NCBI GenBank assembly: GCA_023052935.1
Contig: CM041292.1
Coordinates: 142,069,143-142,133,142 of the forward strand
DNA: 64,000 nucleotides
Origin: Piezodorus guildinii
Lineage: Eukaryota > Arthropoda > Insecta > Hemiptera > Pentatomidae
Direction of reading: 5' to 3'
Part shown: in pieces, positions 1 through 11,417 of the stretch
How the letters are laid out: each line of letters begins with the position of its first letter
Position numbering within the stretch: position 1 is the first letter of the stretch
Position numbers and translations under genes: made by a program
Notes under the pieces: generated by a model
Databases searched by the model: none
What the model saw: the letters and a program-made list of their open reading frames with translations, nothing else
Told to the model about the DNA's origin: nothing

Positions 1-259
1 CCAAGGCTAATTATTGATCCTAGCTATGAAATAAATTAATAAAATACTATTGTTTAATTATTAAATAACAATACAAGCTTAGATTTTTTTTTATATACTC
101 ATGTATTTACTATTCTATATATATGGACTTTCTTATTACTAATTTATGCTATATTTACTAATGAAATTCACAAATTTAGTTTTATATTATCATCTTAATA
201 ATTAAAGTTCAGTCATATTATTCCATTTTGACTAGCCTCTAAATACTGAACCTTTCATC

Positions 260-1964
260 TTAGCTGATTCCTGACTCATTGGCTTTAGGGTCTAAAGGAT
301 CAATGGATAAAAATGGGATCGTCTTCTCTTTGATTTCTTTTGGAGATGATAGATTATTTTTAAAGGACAACACTTTTGGAGAGGCAGCTACTTCTTTTGA
401 GGTACCTCTGATATCAAATTCTTGAGGAAGCAATACATCTGAAGATCTAAAGAAGCCCTCTACAGAAAAAAAATATTTATAAAATATTAATGCATGTAAT
501 TAAAATCAAAGACTTCAAATGAGAGACAGAGAATGACCCATGTAGAGGTTGATAACCTTTCTCTTTTAAGTCTGACCTATTTTTCCTCCCTGATATTAGT
601 GACCAGTTGCATAAAGTCTTGACCATAAAGGAGAGCCCTGGTGACCAATTATCATGAGCCAATAGAAGAAGTTTACCAATCGGTGATGAATTTGAAATTC
701 TTGGCCAAAAATTATGTCTGTCATGTTCATTTATAGTTCACTTTACAATAATATATTTATTTTTCCTATACACATATCCCTATATACGTAGATACCAAAC
801 ATCGTACGTTGCTTTAAGTGTATATTTCCATTTATTGTATTATGTAATTAATAAAGTTATACCACAGAATAAGTAATTTTTTTTATTATTATAAATAATT
901 AATTACCATTTGGAGAAGGTGATTCAGAAGCTGTGATGGAATATACATAGGCCACGCCACTCCTAGGCTCTGCTTGGGAAGGCCCTACTTCACTCAACAT
1001 TTTGGAGTACCTGATTTAATCATACAATCTTTGTAAAAACATTTTCCTATATTATTATTATATTGAAAATATTTGAAATATATTTACACTACGTGGAGAC
1101 TGTTTTCCCCTGGTGGTCTTCCGTAACATATTACAATGGCTGCTGTTAGCAATACTATGATCTGAAAAATAGCAGTGTTATAACACATATCTAAGATGAA
1201 AAATGGATTGTATCTATCAAGAGTATGGTCTAAACTACATAAACAATATAGCCAGAAAATAAGCAGGTTTTTATGATGAGGAATGATATAGAACTTTGTT
1301 TTTATGCCAAGGTGTTATACAGAAATTTATTTTTATATCCAATTATCTACAATCAAATATACAGTTTTACAATATAGTTCTGTAATTATTACGATTCTAA
1401 AAAAATTAAAACCAAGTCATCAATGAAAATTTCACTTCAAGATTTTGTGGACTCAAATTTCCACGTCTAGTACAAAATGTACAACTATCTGAGAAAATGT
1501 TATTATTCCCGCATAAAGTATGGATTTTATGACAAATTATGCATAAAATCCTACAGAAAATTAAATTCTTAAAAACAAAATAATAAATTCGGACCAGCCA
1601 CTAATTCCTAGATTTTTTTTTCACTCATACATTAGATAAAATTATTAGTTATTATTGAAAACTTCAAGTTTTTTTATTGCCTAGGAATTATTTGAAACTA
1701 TTTTTTCTCTTTTATACAAAGTTGATTGTATTTAAATAGTGATTTCAGCATACTAAATCAATTTTAGAGCTTTTGGTAGATCACAATATTTGACGCTACC
1801 GGAGAAGGTGGACGATCCTTCACAGTTGCCTCGGAAGTCTTGCGTATAATAATATTTTTGTAAAGAGATAATTTACGGCAATGCTAATCAATAATTATTC
1901 CTAAACGCAAGATTGATAAAATTAAATAAGCAATCTAATACAGCTAATACCTTACCCTGATCAT
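260..1964 (-). CDS. Small secreted protein, four exons, unknown family
   Basis: Spliced gene read by eye; 128 aa. Exons: 1956-1964 (Met-Ile-Arg), 1088-1161, 907-1010 and 260-459. Donors are GTAAGG, GTAAAT and GTAATT; acceptors are TTTTTCAG, AAATCAG and TTTTCTGTAG. All phases agree and no exon holds a stop until TAA at 260-262. Residues 1-17 form a signal peptide (MIRIIVLLTAAIVICYG), so the product is probably secreted. The mature part is polar, rich in Ser, Pro, Glu and Lys, and has no cysteine, so no disulfide fold is expected. It contains the tracts SPSPNEGFFRSSD and LPQEFDIRGTS. A tiny first exon ending inside the signal peptide is common in arthropod secreted-protein genes. I recognise no family; neuropeptide-like or cuticle-associated protein are guesses. 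The exon model is well supported, the function is open. Confidence 0.75.
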
Positions 1965-2040
1965 GACTGCACTTTAAGAAGCTGACCGAGCGACTGACCG
2001 ACGAAACCTGTCCCAACATCTAACGGGCCTATCCTCTGAA

Positions 2041-2048
2041 TATTTATC
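2041..2048 (-). promoter_or_regulatory. TATA-like box of the secreted-protein gene
   Basis: GATAAATA lies about 80 bases before the ATG of the four-exon gene. A TCAGTC initiator-like motif lies between them at 1992-1997, but about 48 bases from the box, further than the usual 30. Core promoter assignment is therefore tentative. Confidence 0.35.
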
Positions 2049-2074
2049 CTACCTCATAAATTTAATAACAGCTT

Positions 2075-3124
2075 CTATACCCAGATTAACCATCTCCGAT
2101 CTCCTACTTTAACATTATTGTATCGCTCCACATACTTTTTACATGGGAGAATAAGTTTCTCAAAAATTATTTGTGTTTCCCTGTGATACAAGCTATACTT
2201 ACAATCACTGAGTAAATCTAAAAATTTAATATTTTCTAAGATGATTGCTAACGACAAAGAATATCTGTTGTCTAAAAAGTCAAGAGGTGTAATTTAAAAA
2301 CAAAACAAGATAGGATGCTTGAGTACAGCAGCTTTTTATCCGACCTTAGTTTGTCCATTAACAGACCGATCTGAACGAATTACTGGATCGTGTCTCATCT
2401 AGTTTTTCTGACATTCTGTTCTCAATTATTTGTTCAGTTCAACTCTGTTCTTAATTTTACACTAAAATAAACGCTATATTTTGCTATACAATATTATTTT
2501 GAATGCATGAATCGATGCTTTTTCCATAGACGTATATTGAAAAAAAAGAAAAATCAATAACTAAGTTTATAAAGGTAGAGGAAAGTTGTGAAAAAGGCAT
2601 AAACTCAATTTACTGCCATAGTTCTCTAATTTTATATAATTACTTAACAAGTACATTATAAGGCAATCTTTAAAATATATTTCAAGAAGCATAGATGTAT
2701 GCCGGGGATGACAGATCAGATCGTCAGTGGAGTGGGGCTTCCTTCTCCCCCATCTCATAAAATTACTGAGAAGACAAAATAAAAGATATAAAAATAAAAT
2801 ACTGTACTAGTAAAACATATGTAACCAGAGACAGTTATATACCTCTAAGCACGCACTTAATTTACAAATTTATATGTATATAGGCGATATTTGGAAACAA
2901 AATATCTTACATTTTTATTTATGATTTATTGATAATATTATTATTACAAACCAATGATTGTTTTTGAGAGAAATATATTGGTCTAATATTTAAGTAATCT
3001 AATCTTGGTAATCATTTGAGGCTTTTTATATCAGTAATCAACTTACCTATAGAAACATTCGATAGAGGCATTTAAATTAACCTCTCTCCCTCCTGACTTC
3101 CCTCCACTCTTACTGACATTATTG
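2075..3124 (-). CDS. Spliced gene, 3' part: three phase-consistent exons, unknown protein
   Basis: Three exons read in order 3047-3124, 2644-2765 and 2075-2271. Splice signals: donor TATAG|GTAAGT, acceptor TTTTGTCTTCTCAG, donor GTTAA|GTAATT, acceptor CTTGACTTTTTAG. The split codons complete cleanly (AG+T, A+AC) and each exon is open only in the frame used. The encoded stretch is 130 residues, with segments such as NFMRWGRRKPHSTDDL and KKYVERYNNVKVGDRRW before the stop. The last 90 residues look alpha-helical (LLEIYF, LAIILENIKFLDLL, ETQIIFEKLI). The helix pattern vaguely recalls RGS-type domains, but I would not assign it. The 5' end is not fixed; 3361-3576 may be an upstream exon. It lies on the same strand as the secreted-protein gene, with the stop only 27 bases before that gene's TATA-like box. 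Confidence 0.6.
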
Positions 3125-3360
3125 CTAATGTTATAAAAAGTTTATAATTAAATATTCATTATCTCCAATGCTACTCATTGATTGCTGATTAGTATTTTAA
3201 TTTACATAAATTGAATATATTTAAATTTTAAGTTAGTAATATAAGATATATGAAAATGACCCATCAAGATTCAATAAATATAATTAGTATTCATATTTTT
3301 TAAAAACAAAAATTAAAAGTGCTAAATTATAATGGAATTATTATTTTGAATCACAATTAT

Positions 3361-3576
3361 CTAGCAGAAAAAATTGGAACCTATGTTTTGAAGATTAGCA
3401 TTCAGCAAATATACGATGAAAAATCGCGGAAAACATTTTAGAGCTGGTACCACTGGAAACTGCCTTTTTCTATTCAAAACTTGAACAAGCAATTCACTTT
3501 CCTTAACTCTCGGATTTTCGTAGGTAATATTCTTTAAAATGAACGATATTAATGTTCTAAATCGTTCGTTCTTCAT
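3361..3576 (-). CDS. Candidate upstream exon or small ORF (71 aa)
   Basis: Open frame starting MKNERFRTLISFILKNITYE and rich in charged residues early (ENPRVKESELL). Coding-like composition, on the same strand and just upstream of the gene at 2075-3124. A donor is needed to join it. GTTAAG and GTATAT sites within the frame are possible, but their phase fits only with an alternative acceptor for the next exon. The 230-base stretch between them holds a TACTAAC branch-point-like motif, as an intron would. It could instead be a chance frame. Confidence 0.35.
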   Translation of the reverse strand: MKNERFRTLISFILKNITYENPRVKESELLVQVLNRKRQFPVVPALKCFPRFFIVYLLNANLQNIGSNFFC

Positions 3577-3675
3577 GTTTGAAGTTGCATTGTAATTTTA
3601 TAAGTATTGTTTACTGATAAGTTAATGTTAAAATTGAAATAACTTAGTTTTAAAATTCTTAACATACTACATTTA

Positions 3676-3948
3676 ATGGCGGACCTCTCTAGTACTGCTC
3701 TCTGTAATTATGATTGGTTCAACTTAACTACATTGTCTTTAAAGTTATGGTTTAATTTGAATATGCTTACAACTTTATTTGGTTATGTATATCTATACAT
3801 TTGGCTATTTCATTGTTTTAGGAAGAAGTTAGTGTATTTTAAAAGTATTTCAAATTTGAAGTTAAAAGATTTATCTGAATTATATATTAACATTGTTTGC
3901 AACATAAACTTGCTGGATAGAAATAAATTACTTAGATTTTGCAAATAA
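3676..3948 (+). CDS. Weak 90-aa ORF, possibly chance
   Basis: The ATG opens MADLSSTALCNYDW; the rest is Leu/Phe/Tyr-rich as expected from T-rich sequence. It starts 100 bases from, and divergent to, the minus-strand ORF at 3361-3576. No splice sites, domain or signal peptide stand out. Listed only because it opens cleanly and faces a coding-like neighbour. Confidence 0.15.
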   Translation: MADLSSTALCNYDWFNLTTLSLKLWFNLNMLTTLFGYVYLYIWLFHCFRKKLVYFKSISNLKLKDLSELYINIVCNINLLDRNKLLRFCK

Positions 3949-3959
3949 TTGCACTTTTT

Positions 3960-4735
3960 ATTGTAAAGTTCATTTAATTTTATTTTTTCCTGTTAGTTTT
4001 GTTACACCAAATGGACAAACTAACATTTTTAATGTTAAAGATTTTGAATTTAAATATTTTCTTGGTTTAGGGAATTGATGTCTACTAATAACTCATCACT
4101 ATTCTTATGTCTATATATAGACAATTCATAAATCTAATTCATCTAAAGATAAAATGAATATCTGTTGTTAATGAATATGTCCATTAATATTCATAAGGTA
4201 ATAATTGTATGAAGTGATGTTTAATTTTTGTTTTAGTGACTAATTAGTTTATTCAGTCACAAATAACATTTAAACTTATTGAGGTTAACTATGAACTATT
4301 AGAACATATTGTACAATGGAAAATAATTGCTTTAAAATGCAATTTTTAATATGATGTCTGTTTAATCACTGACTGGAATTGCTCTTAATGATTTATCACT
4401 TAAATGAAATAGTCACTTAATGAAGGTAAAAGGACTGTTTATTAATTTATAAATTACTGATTTTCATTTCATTGAGTAAAATAATATGGTCTTATTATAT
4501 TTAACTAATTATTTAAGTGAACATTTTTGACATTATTTTCTTAAACAGTTTATTTTAATTTTTTATTGATATAATATTTTTTTATTTTTTTAATTTTGGA
4601 TATAATGAGGATACTTAATGATTTTGAGAACCCCCAGACAATAGTAAAGTGGTCTTGGTAACTATTTACCTCTGGTCGGTCTTATTGAAATTACATGCTG
4701 GGCAAATTTTCTTGGCACATACCTTTACAAAAGCA
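3960..4735. other. AT-rich stretch, nothing recognised
   Basis: Low-complexity AT-rich DNA without convincing exons, RNA genes or repeat ends. Confidence 0.5.
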
Positions 4736-4737
4736 TT

Positions 4738-4995
4738 GGGGGTCACCTATGGTGTAGTGGCTCGCATAACAGCTTTCTATGCCCAAGGTGGTTTCAAACC
4801 CCAGTTGGCTCTAGGAGTTTTTTAAGGGAGTATAAAATCCTTGGTTATGTCGTTTTTGTAGGGGACATAAAATGGTGGGATGTCAGGAACTCTTTAAAGA
4901 TCCTTACCTTAACTAAACTTGGATTGGCAATATTTAGGACTCCTACTGTTGCATCATCAAATTAGCCATAGTAGCATAAATGTGACAAACAACAA
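4738..4995 (+). repeat. SINE3, tRNA-derived
   Basis: Starts with an A-box-like TGGTGTAGTGGCT, followed by a B-box-like GGTTTCAAACCC about 50 bases on. The body (GATGTCAGGAACTC...TTAACTAAACTTGGATTGG...CATCATCAAATTAGCC) recurs at 12.0, 15.6, 41.8, 47.4, 56.6 and 59.7 kb. The tRNA-like head identifies a polymerase III-transcribed SINE. Confidence 0.75.
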
Positions 4996-4999
4996 AACC

Positions 5000-5990
5000 A
5001 TTAACATGCTTTAATGTGAGATCTTTATTTACCTATTTCTGTCATTAAAAAAACAACTAAGAGCAGTAGCAGATCTAGACATATTGGTCCAGGATCAGAC
5101 AGAAGTTACTGTTATTCATTTGTATTTTAAATTTTACTATTTAATTTTTGTATATCGTGCAGATCCTCATATGTAAAATGCAATATTGACAATTTTCAGG
5201 ATTGCAATATTAATATTACGAAATAGGTTACTAAAAGTGAAAACATTATGATAATGTAATATTTATATCAACTGTGAATGATTTTGGGATTTATAGATCC
5301 ATGACTTTACAAAAAATATAGGATGTTTTGTTCCTTCTGTGAATTTCTAAGTAACACGTATAATAAAGGAAAAACAAAATTCAGACCTTTGTTAAGTTTA
5401 ACCAACACTCATATTAAAATAAAAATGATTATGTCCAGTTTAAAGATTATCATTATTATATGTCTGGTTTAACAATTACAAAATATATGTTGGAATAGAT
5501 AAATATAATGGCCACTTGGTTTATTTTATGAAATTCTTTCGAGGCCATGAGTTAAGTTTTTTCATTTAGTTTCGACAGCCACATTTATTCCATCTTTTTT
5601 CATTACCTTGTTTTTAGAAATTATTTATATAAATGCTATAATTAATATATTTCCTGCATTTGATTGGGCAATTTAATAATGATAACTTTTATTAATTACA
5701 TACTAAAAGTCCAATATTAATTTTTGTGTGCAATTTCTATATTAAAGAAGTTTTAGTTTAATGTATTTATGATAATATTTTCCACAGAATTATTATCAAG
5801 TAAGTTTTGATGCTAAATAAAAAGTCTACAAAAACTTTATTGCATTAACTATTTCAAAAACATTTAGTCCTATAGTTTATAATGCTGTATAGTCAAAACA
5901 GGATTTTTTCAAAGTAAAGGTGTCCAATCTTTCATTCAGAGCCTAGCAATAAAATTATATTCATTTAATCTTTTATCATTAAAAACATCA
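5000..5990. other. AT-rich stretch, nothing recognised
   Basis: No exon, RNA gene or repeat boundary could be supported here. Confidence 0.45.
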
Positions 5991-5994
5991 TTAC

Positions 5995-6957
5995 TTTCAT
6001 TACATACATATGGAATATATAGTAAGGGAAAGTATTGCGATCATGAAAATGTTCGAATTCGAATTGTTGCCGGAAATACATGTTTTAGGGTCTCCTGAGT
6101 CCAAATGGTAAGTGGCAATATGGTATGTGTGTGTAAGTTAAGTTTAGCACAAAAAGGAAGAGTTATATGAAACTGAAATTTTATATTTAAGACAACTATA
6201 TGCCGGGATATGTTACAGTAACTTTGTCATCAAAATTGGCGAACCAGAAGAGCCATTTTATATCATACATTTTGCACATTTTTACAATTTTCTCAAAAAC
6301 ACCTCCAACGATTTTAATTAAACTCTCAGTATGCTTATAAAATTTAATGGGCTTTAATTTGATGTATGTTTCATTCTGATTGAAATAGTTTGACAGGGCT
6401 TAAATGTCAATATTTTAAATTTTCTTCCTTTAAAGTACCTTTGGTTTTGTAGATTTCAAATAATTAAGCTCATCATAATATTAATATTGACAAATAATGG
6501 CTAAATATGTAAGCTGAGCGAATTTGATTTACAACTAAAGGAGAAAAGTGCCAAAATATTTGTTTATGTATTTTTTGTGTTTTTGAATATAAGAATAGTA
6601 ACATAGATGTATAAAATACCATTGAAAAGCTAAATATTTTAGAAAAAATATTATTTTTTAAGTTAAGGAGAGTGATGAAAAGCTGCAAAAACTAACTGAT
6701 TGCTGTAAATAAAAATATAATAGATTATTTAATAAAATACACGTTTCTAAAGAAACTTTATGTAATTGATTCTTTGATATTTTTTCATCTCTAGGTGTAT
6801 TTTAAAATTCTTTAATTAATTTTTACAATGAACGTTAGTAAAAGTAGTGTGTTTCCTGCACCAAATTTTTTCATATCAAACTGTATTTAAAAATTCATTG
6901 ATTGATTTATATAATGGAGGTAAGTGAAAGTTGTGTGGTGCGTGCACTAGGTTTTTT
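5995..6957 (+). repeat. Repeat A copy 1, about 0.95 kb
   Basis: Starts at CATACATATGGAATATATAG and ends near GGTAAGTGAAAGTTGTGTGG / TGCACTAGG. It aligns by eye with copies at 8.3, 32.5, 44.5, 48.4, 53.9 and 56.0 kb, sharing GGGAAAGTATTGCGATCATG, ACCAGAAGAGCCA and GTTTGACAGGGCTTAAATG. The last about 80 bases appear twice (6830-6880 and 6895-6957), a local duplication of the 3' end. It encodes no recognisable protein, so it is probably non-autonomous. Confidence 0.7.
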
Positions 6958-7332
6958 TGTATTATGGTCCTTTTAAATATTGATTCTTCTTTACATTACA
7001 TTATTGTTCAATTTTTTAAATTATTCTTTTCTGTAATGGCGGTTCATAAAAATTAAAATAGTTATGCTGGAAAATTGTTTGTATAAGCTTAAGAACTATT
7101 AAGAACTACTTAAAGCAACTATTTAAATTATTACCATATCCGATTAATTTAATTATTCTATTCAATAAACCACTTATCTTAGTCCATATTTACAAAAATA
7201 ATTTCAAGAAAATTTGTTCACGAATCAAACCAGTTCCTATAAATTGCTCATGCTTTAGTTGCTGATGATTGTTTTAATTATTATTAAGTAATAATGGAAG
7301 TTTGTTGATAATGATTTTTTCTTCTGTTACAG

Positions 7333-8029
7333 ATTAATTTCAGTTCAATTCTGAAAGTGTTTGCAGATCAAGTTAGGAATTGAATACTTCTTAGAATCTC
7401 AAGTAAGTAGTAATGTAGTAATTTATTCTTTTTATCACTTTTCTCCTGAATGTCTGTTTGGTGATTAGGAATAAGAGATTATTCACCCACCTGAATTGAA
7501 AATTCAAGGAAATTGGTTTATTATAGCTACTGATTAGTAAAATTTATTTTTATCATATAAAATATAAAACTTTAGGATTGTCAGTTATCAATACAAAAAT
7601 TGTTTTCTCTAACATTGTAAATAAATTATTAAGAAAAAACAAAACAAAACAAGAAAGTGTTATAGTAATTTGATGATATACATCTTAATCAATAAGTAAC
7701 AGTGTTAATAATATATCAGTGTGAGTTTCAAATTATTTATTATAGAATTGAGTAGAGAAGAGAATAAAAAGTCAACTTTTATAGGGTCAGTTTGGTGTAA
7801 ATAGTGATTGATTCTGATTTTTCATTTTAGTAGAATGAGATTCCAATACACCGATTCACATAAACTTATCATTTTGGAGTTATTGGGAGTAGATGATTTA
7901 TACTCCATTTTGTCTTCCTTTTTTTCATTTCAATATACTACTGAAGCAAGAAGCACTGTGATTATTTTCCACCATCGCTCCAACTTGAAGACTAAGTTTT
8001 TCCGACCCTGTCCTGTAACAGAGGGTTAA
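7333..8029 (+). CDS. Candidate two-exon gene, 64 aa
   Basis: A non-coding exon at 7333-7402 has acceptor TTCTTCTGTTACAG and donor CTCAA|GTAAGTAG. The next exon starts at 7831 after TTTTTCATTTTAG, with ATG at 7835 and stop at 8027-8029. The predicted product begins MRFQYTDSHKLIILELLGVD and ends FFRPCPVTEG; it looks coding but matches nothing I know. Splice signals are good, but two sites and 64 codons can arise by chance in AT-rich DNA. Confidence 0.3.
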
Positions 8030-8290
8030 ATGTTGTTTTTTAATATAATATACATCCTTGTTATAGTATTTCAATAGAAAACTAAGAAAATACATATATT
8101 TTAAATTTTATCGCAATCATGATTAGTTAAAATGAAACATGTTAGTAAAAATTAAAGCCTGAGAAAAGTCTTTTTACATTTCAAGCTCTTAACATTTTTA
8201 TTTTTAATTTATTATTTACTTCAAATAGTTTTGCATTTAATTGTATGTTACATTTGATTTTAAAATAATTCTAGAAGGCTATAGTTGATT
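8030..8290. other. AT-rich spacer
   Basis: Nothing recognised between the candidate exon and repeat A copy 2. Confidence 0.5.
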
Positions 8291-8291
8291 T

Positions 8292-9935
8292 TTACTTTCA
8301 CTTACCAATATATGAAATACTATGTTAGGGAAAGTATTCCGATTGTAAAAATTTTCTAATTTCGGTTTTCTATGGAAATACAAGTTTTAGGGTCCCCTGA
8401 GTCCAAAAAACCAAATCCCGTAAAAACGTCTGTGTGTGGGTCGTAAGCCTATTGGAAAAAGTCATATAAAAATGAAATTCCTTATTTTCGACAATTATAT
8501 GCCCGAGATGTTACAGCAACTTTTTCTTCAAAAGTGGCTGACCAGAAGAGCCACTTTATATCCTGAATTTTGTACCCTTCTTACGATTTTGATTTAATTG
8601 TGTATCAATATGAAAGTTGATGCGATTTAATATTATATCAGTTTCTTTCTGATTGAAATAGTCAGACAGGACTTAAATGTTGATATTTAAAAATTTCTTC
8701 CTCTAATAATAATAATAATAGGCTTACCGAACCCAAAGGTTCGATACCGATACCACCAAATGCCGCCTAAACAGTCTCGTCCAATGTTCACTGCTCAAGC
8801 CCAAGCCCCCGAGATCAACCTTAACGCAATCCTTCCATCGACGCTTCGGCCTATCTTTCGGATGCCTATCAGTCGGATCGGGGAATACCAACTTTCTCGG
8901 AATCCATTCCTCACCGAGCCCAACAACTTTACCCACCCATTTGAGTCTTCGTGCTGCTATCAACTCAACTATATTGACAGGATGCAAGCTCCACTATTCC
9001 GCGTTGTGCAACCTTCTAAACTCCTCAGTGGTCTCATCTCTCTTCGGACCAAATACTTTACGCAGTACCTTATTTTTGAAAACCTTAAGCCATTGTTCAT
9101 CCTTCAGAGTATGTGGCTACGTTTCACATATGTAAAGAACCGTCGGAAGAATAATAGTTTTAATAAATTCTAACCTTTAAGTTTTTAGACAGACACCGTA
9201 AGCTAAGTAATTTAGCAACTGAATAATAACACGCATTCCCCGCCTTTAACCAGGACTTTATTTCTTCCTAGATTTCTTTTTTTCTAGTTATCATTGAACC
9301 TAAATGCTTGTACTTCTCAACGTATTCAAAAGTATGCCCTGATATATCAATATCACCAAGATCGCCACAGTTTCTGCTACTAATCATATATTTCGTCTTA
9401 TGGATATTTAATTTGAGTCCTATTTCTTTACCGATTTTTATTACACACTTGTATTTAGTTGTATGGTTTCCGTGTCTTCACCTCGCAGTACCAATTCTCC
9501 TCTAAAGCACCATTAATTTTGTAGATTCAAAAAAATTAACCACATTATCTCATTAGTATTGATAAAATAAGACAGTTTTTTCTGTATTAATGTTGTATGT
9601 AAGTTAAACAAATTTAATATCCAAATAAAAGAGAAAACTGCAAACATATTTTTTTTTTATGTAATTTTTTTTGTTTTGAACATATGGAGTCTAATATACA
9701 TTTATAATATACCTTTGAGATGAAAAGCCTATATAAAACTAACTGATTATTTTAGATAATAATATAATAGATTATTTAATAAAACACATATTTCTATACA
9801 AATTTAATTTAATTAATGATTTATTAGTTTTACTTATTTTCATCTCTAACTGTATTTGAAAATTCTTAAATTGATTTTATCCACGGAGGTAAGTGAAAGT
9901 CGTGTGTTGGCTGCACCAGAATTTTTAATGTTTTT
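8292..9935 (+). repeat. Repeat A copy 2, split by an RTE insertion
   Basis: Left part 8292-8706, from TTTACTTTCACTTACC; right part 9498-9935, to GGTAAGTGAAAGTCG and CACCAGAATTTTT. The two outer ends are short inverted repeats (CTTTCACTTACC against GGTAAGTGAAAG), as expected of a DNA-transposon-like element. The match to other copies resumes exactly after the RTE fragment at 8707-9497. Confidence 0.75.
8707..9497 (-). mobile_element. RTE-type non-LTR retrotransposon, 5'-truncated
   Basis: Reading the minus strand with frameshifts gives the end of a reverse transcriptase (GLKLNIHKTKYMISS, then YKHLGSMIT). The usual C-terminal region follows (LIAARRLKWVGKV, then RPKRRWKDCVKVDL) and stops at 8724. 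The 3' end is a TTA-type microsatellite (8707-8720), typical of RTE elements. Flanking copies of TCCTCTAA at 8699-8706 and 9498-9505 are the target-site duplication. The upstream RT motifs and the endonuclease are absent, so the copy is dead. Confidence 0.85.
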
Positions 9936-9939
9936 TCTG

Positions 9940-10850
9940 TATTCATGTAGTATGCAATGCAAGAGGAAATAAAGTTGTGAGCAAATGCAGAAAATGTTTG
10001 TTATTTTTTCATATATATAATCACTTAGTTTGTGGCTTTTGTCACAGACCTTAATAATTTAAAAAATTATGGTTCTTTCCACTATTCTTTACAGGGGGAA
10101 AATGTGGTCTCTAACTTAAAAGAGAGGACACTGCCTTATGTTTTTTCCAAATGGTTTTGTTCCTTAGAGGGATGAGGCCATAGGAGAATTTAGAAGTTTA
10201 CAAAATGTATAATTCCACAGCTTCCATTTCATTAGTATAATTGAAGCGATCGCATTGCTCAAATGACATGTAAAGTTATTTGGCTTATTGAGGAGTGAAT
10301 TTCTAAAAAGTAAATTGACACCACTGAACTGACTATGACTTGCCCAAAAAAAGATAGACTGATGGCAGAATTATATTATCTGATGTTCGGGCTTACGGTG
10401 GTCATTGATTGGAAAAAGAGGCCTGCTGAGACTATTTTTATTCTTCCTGTGATGATGATTAAATATTTCTCTAAATTGTTTTTATTTTTAAACTATTGTG
10501 ATCATGAAAAATTTTTAATCTGAGTTATGGGAAATACACGCTATGAGATTCTCCGAGTCCAAATAATCGACCCTTGCTAAATATTGTGTGTACAGTACAA
10601 CAGTATTTATAAACAAAAAGTAATTTTACATTTAAAACAGGGATCAATCCATTTGAAATCTTCCAGTTTAAATTAATTTTACTACTCCACATTTTGATTT
10701 TTATGATTTTTCACTTGTTCCCTATCATTTGATGAATTAAAAACCAAATGGACTAGTTTTAATATTTTTCTGGTGAATACTATATAACTCTATAACAATC
10801 GTATTACTCTTAGTAATATCAATAATTTCATGCTATATAACGGTACATAA
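9940..10850. other. Mostly unassigned; two weak coding-like frames and a decayed repeat A piece
   Basis: An acceptor ATTCTTTACAG at 10094 opens a 26-codon plus-strand frame (GENVVSNLKERTLPYVF) that ends in TGA near 10174. A second frame starts at ATG 10335 (MTCPKKDRLMAELYY) and runs into degraded repeat A sequence from about 10440 to 10600. Neither is convincing alone. Confidence 0.3.
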
Positions 10851-10901
10851 AAAAATAAAATCAGGTGTGCTCATCATATAACTTTCACACAATACCTTAC
10901 C

Positions 10902-11047
10902 TGAAACAAAGTGTGTGTCTTTGAATTTGTTATCAAAAGTAATTACAAAAATTAAAAATTTTCATTGATATTCTATTTAGCTGTGAAAATTTTTAATTTT
11001 TGTAATTACTTTTGATAATAAATTCAAAGACACACACTTTGTTTCAG
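10902..11047. repeat. Foldback, two 62-bp arms
   Basis: Arms 10902-10963 and 10985-11047 are nearly perfect reverse complements, beginning CTGAAACAAAGTGTGTGTC, with a loop of about 21 bases containing ATTCTATTTAGC. The left side abuts a 45-base end of repeat A (TCAGGTGTGCTCATCATA, minus orientation). Confidence 0.8.
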
Positions 11048-11112
11048 ATTTCATAGATTTTTATCTATTTTCATAGATCAGATTTCACATTTTCATAGAT
11101 ATTCTATTTAGC

Positions 11113-11417
11113 AGAGGGAGCCCGTGGCTGAGTGGCTAGCGCGCTAGTTTCTCATGCTACAGGTTGCGAGTTCGAATTCCAGTCCCGGCGTAGCTTTTAT
11201 AATGATGTAATTAAATGGGGATTCACTTGCAGCCTCTCCCCCGGGTATGTGAGACCCGTCAGCCAAATGGTGGCCACTCACAAAATTAGGCGTAGGGAGT
11301 GATGAACCTACACTACGAATTTCATCGTGAAACGCGAGTGTAATCTCTCAGGAGATCACACCACGAGGCCCAGGGCCTGCACGGCCTGTCGCGCCACTGA
11401 AAAAAAAAAAAAAAAAA
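11113..11417 (+). repeat. SINE1, full length, tRNA-derived
   Basis: A box TGGCTGAGTGGCT and B box GAGTTCGAATTCC sit in a tRNA-like head. The body contains TGTGAGACCCGTCAGCC and ends GCACGGCCTGTCGCGCC followed by an A-tail of about 18. It is flanked by the 12-bp target duplication ATTCTATTTAGC (11101-11112 and 11418-11429). Polymerase III promoter, A-tail and target duplication together identify a SINE moved by a LINE. Confidence 0.9.

Noticed and set aside
8760..9173. 137-aa plus-strand ORF
   Set aside because: Antisense shadow of the RTE C-terminal coding sequence.
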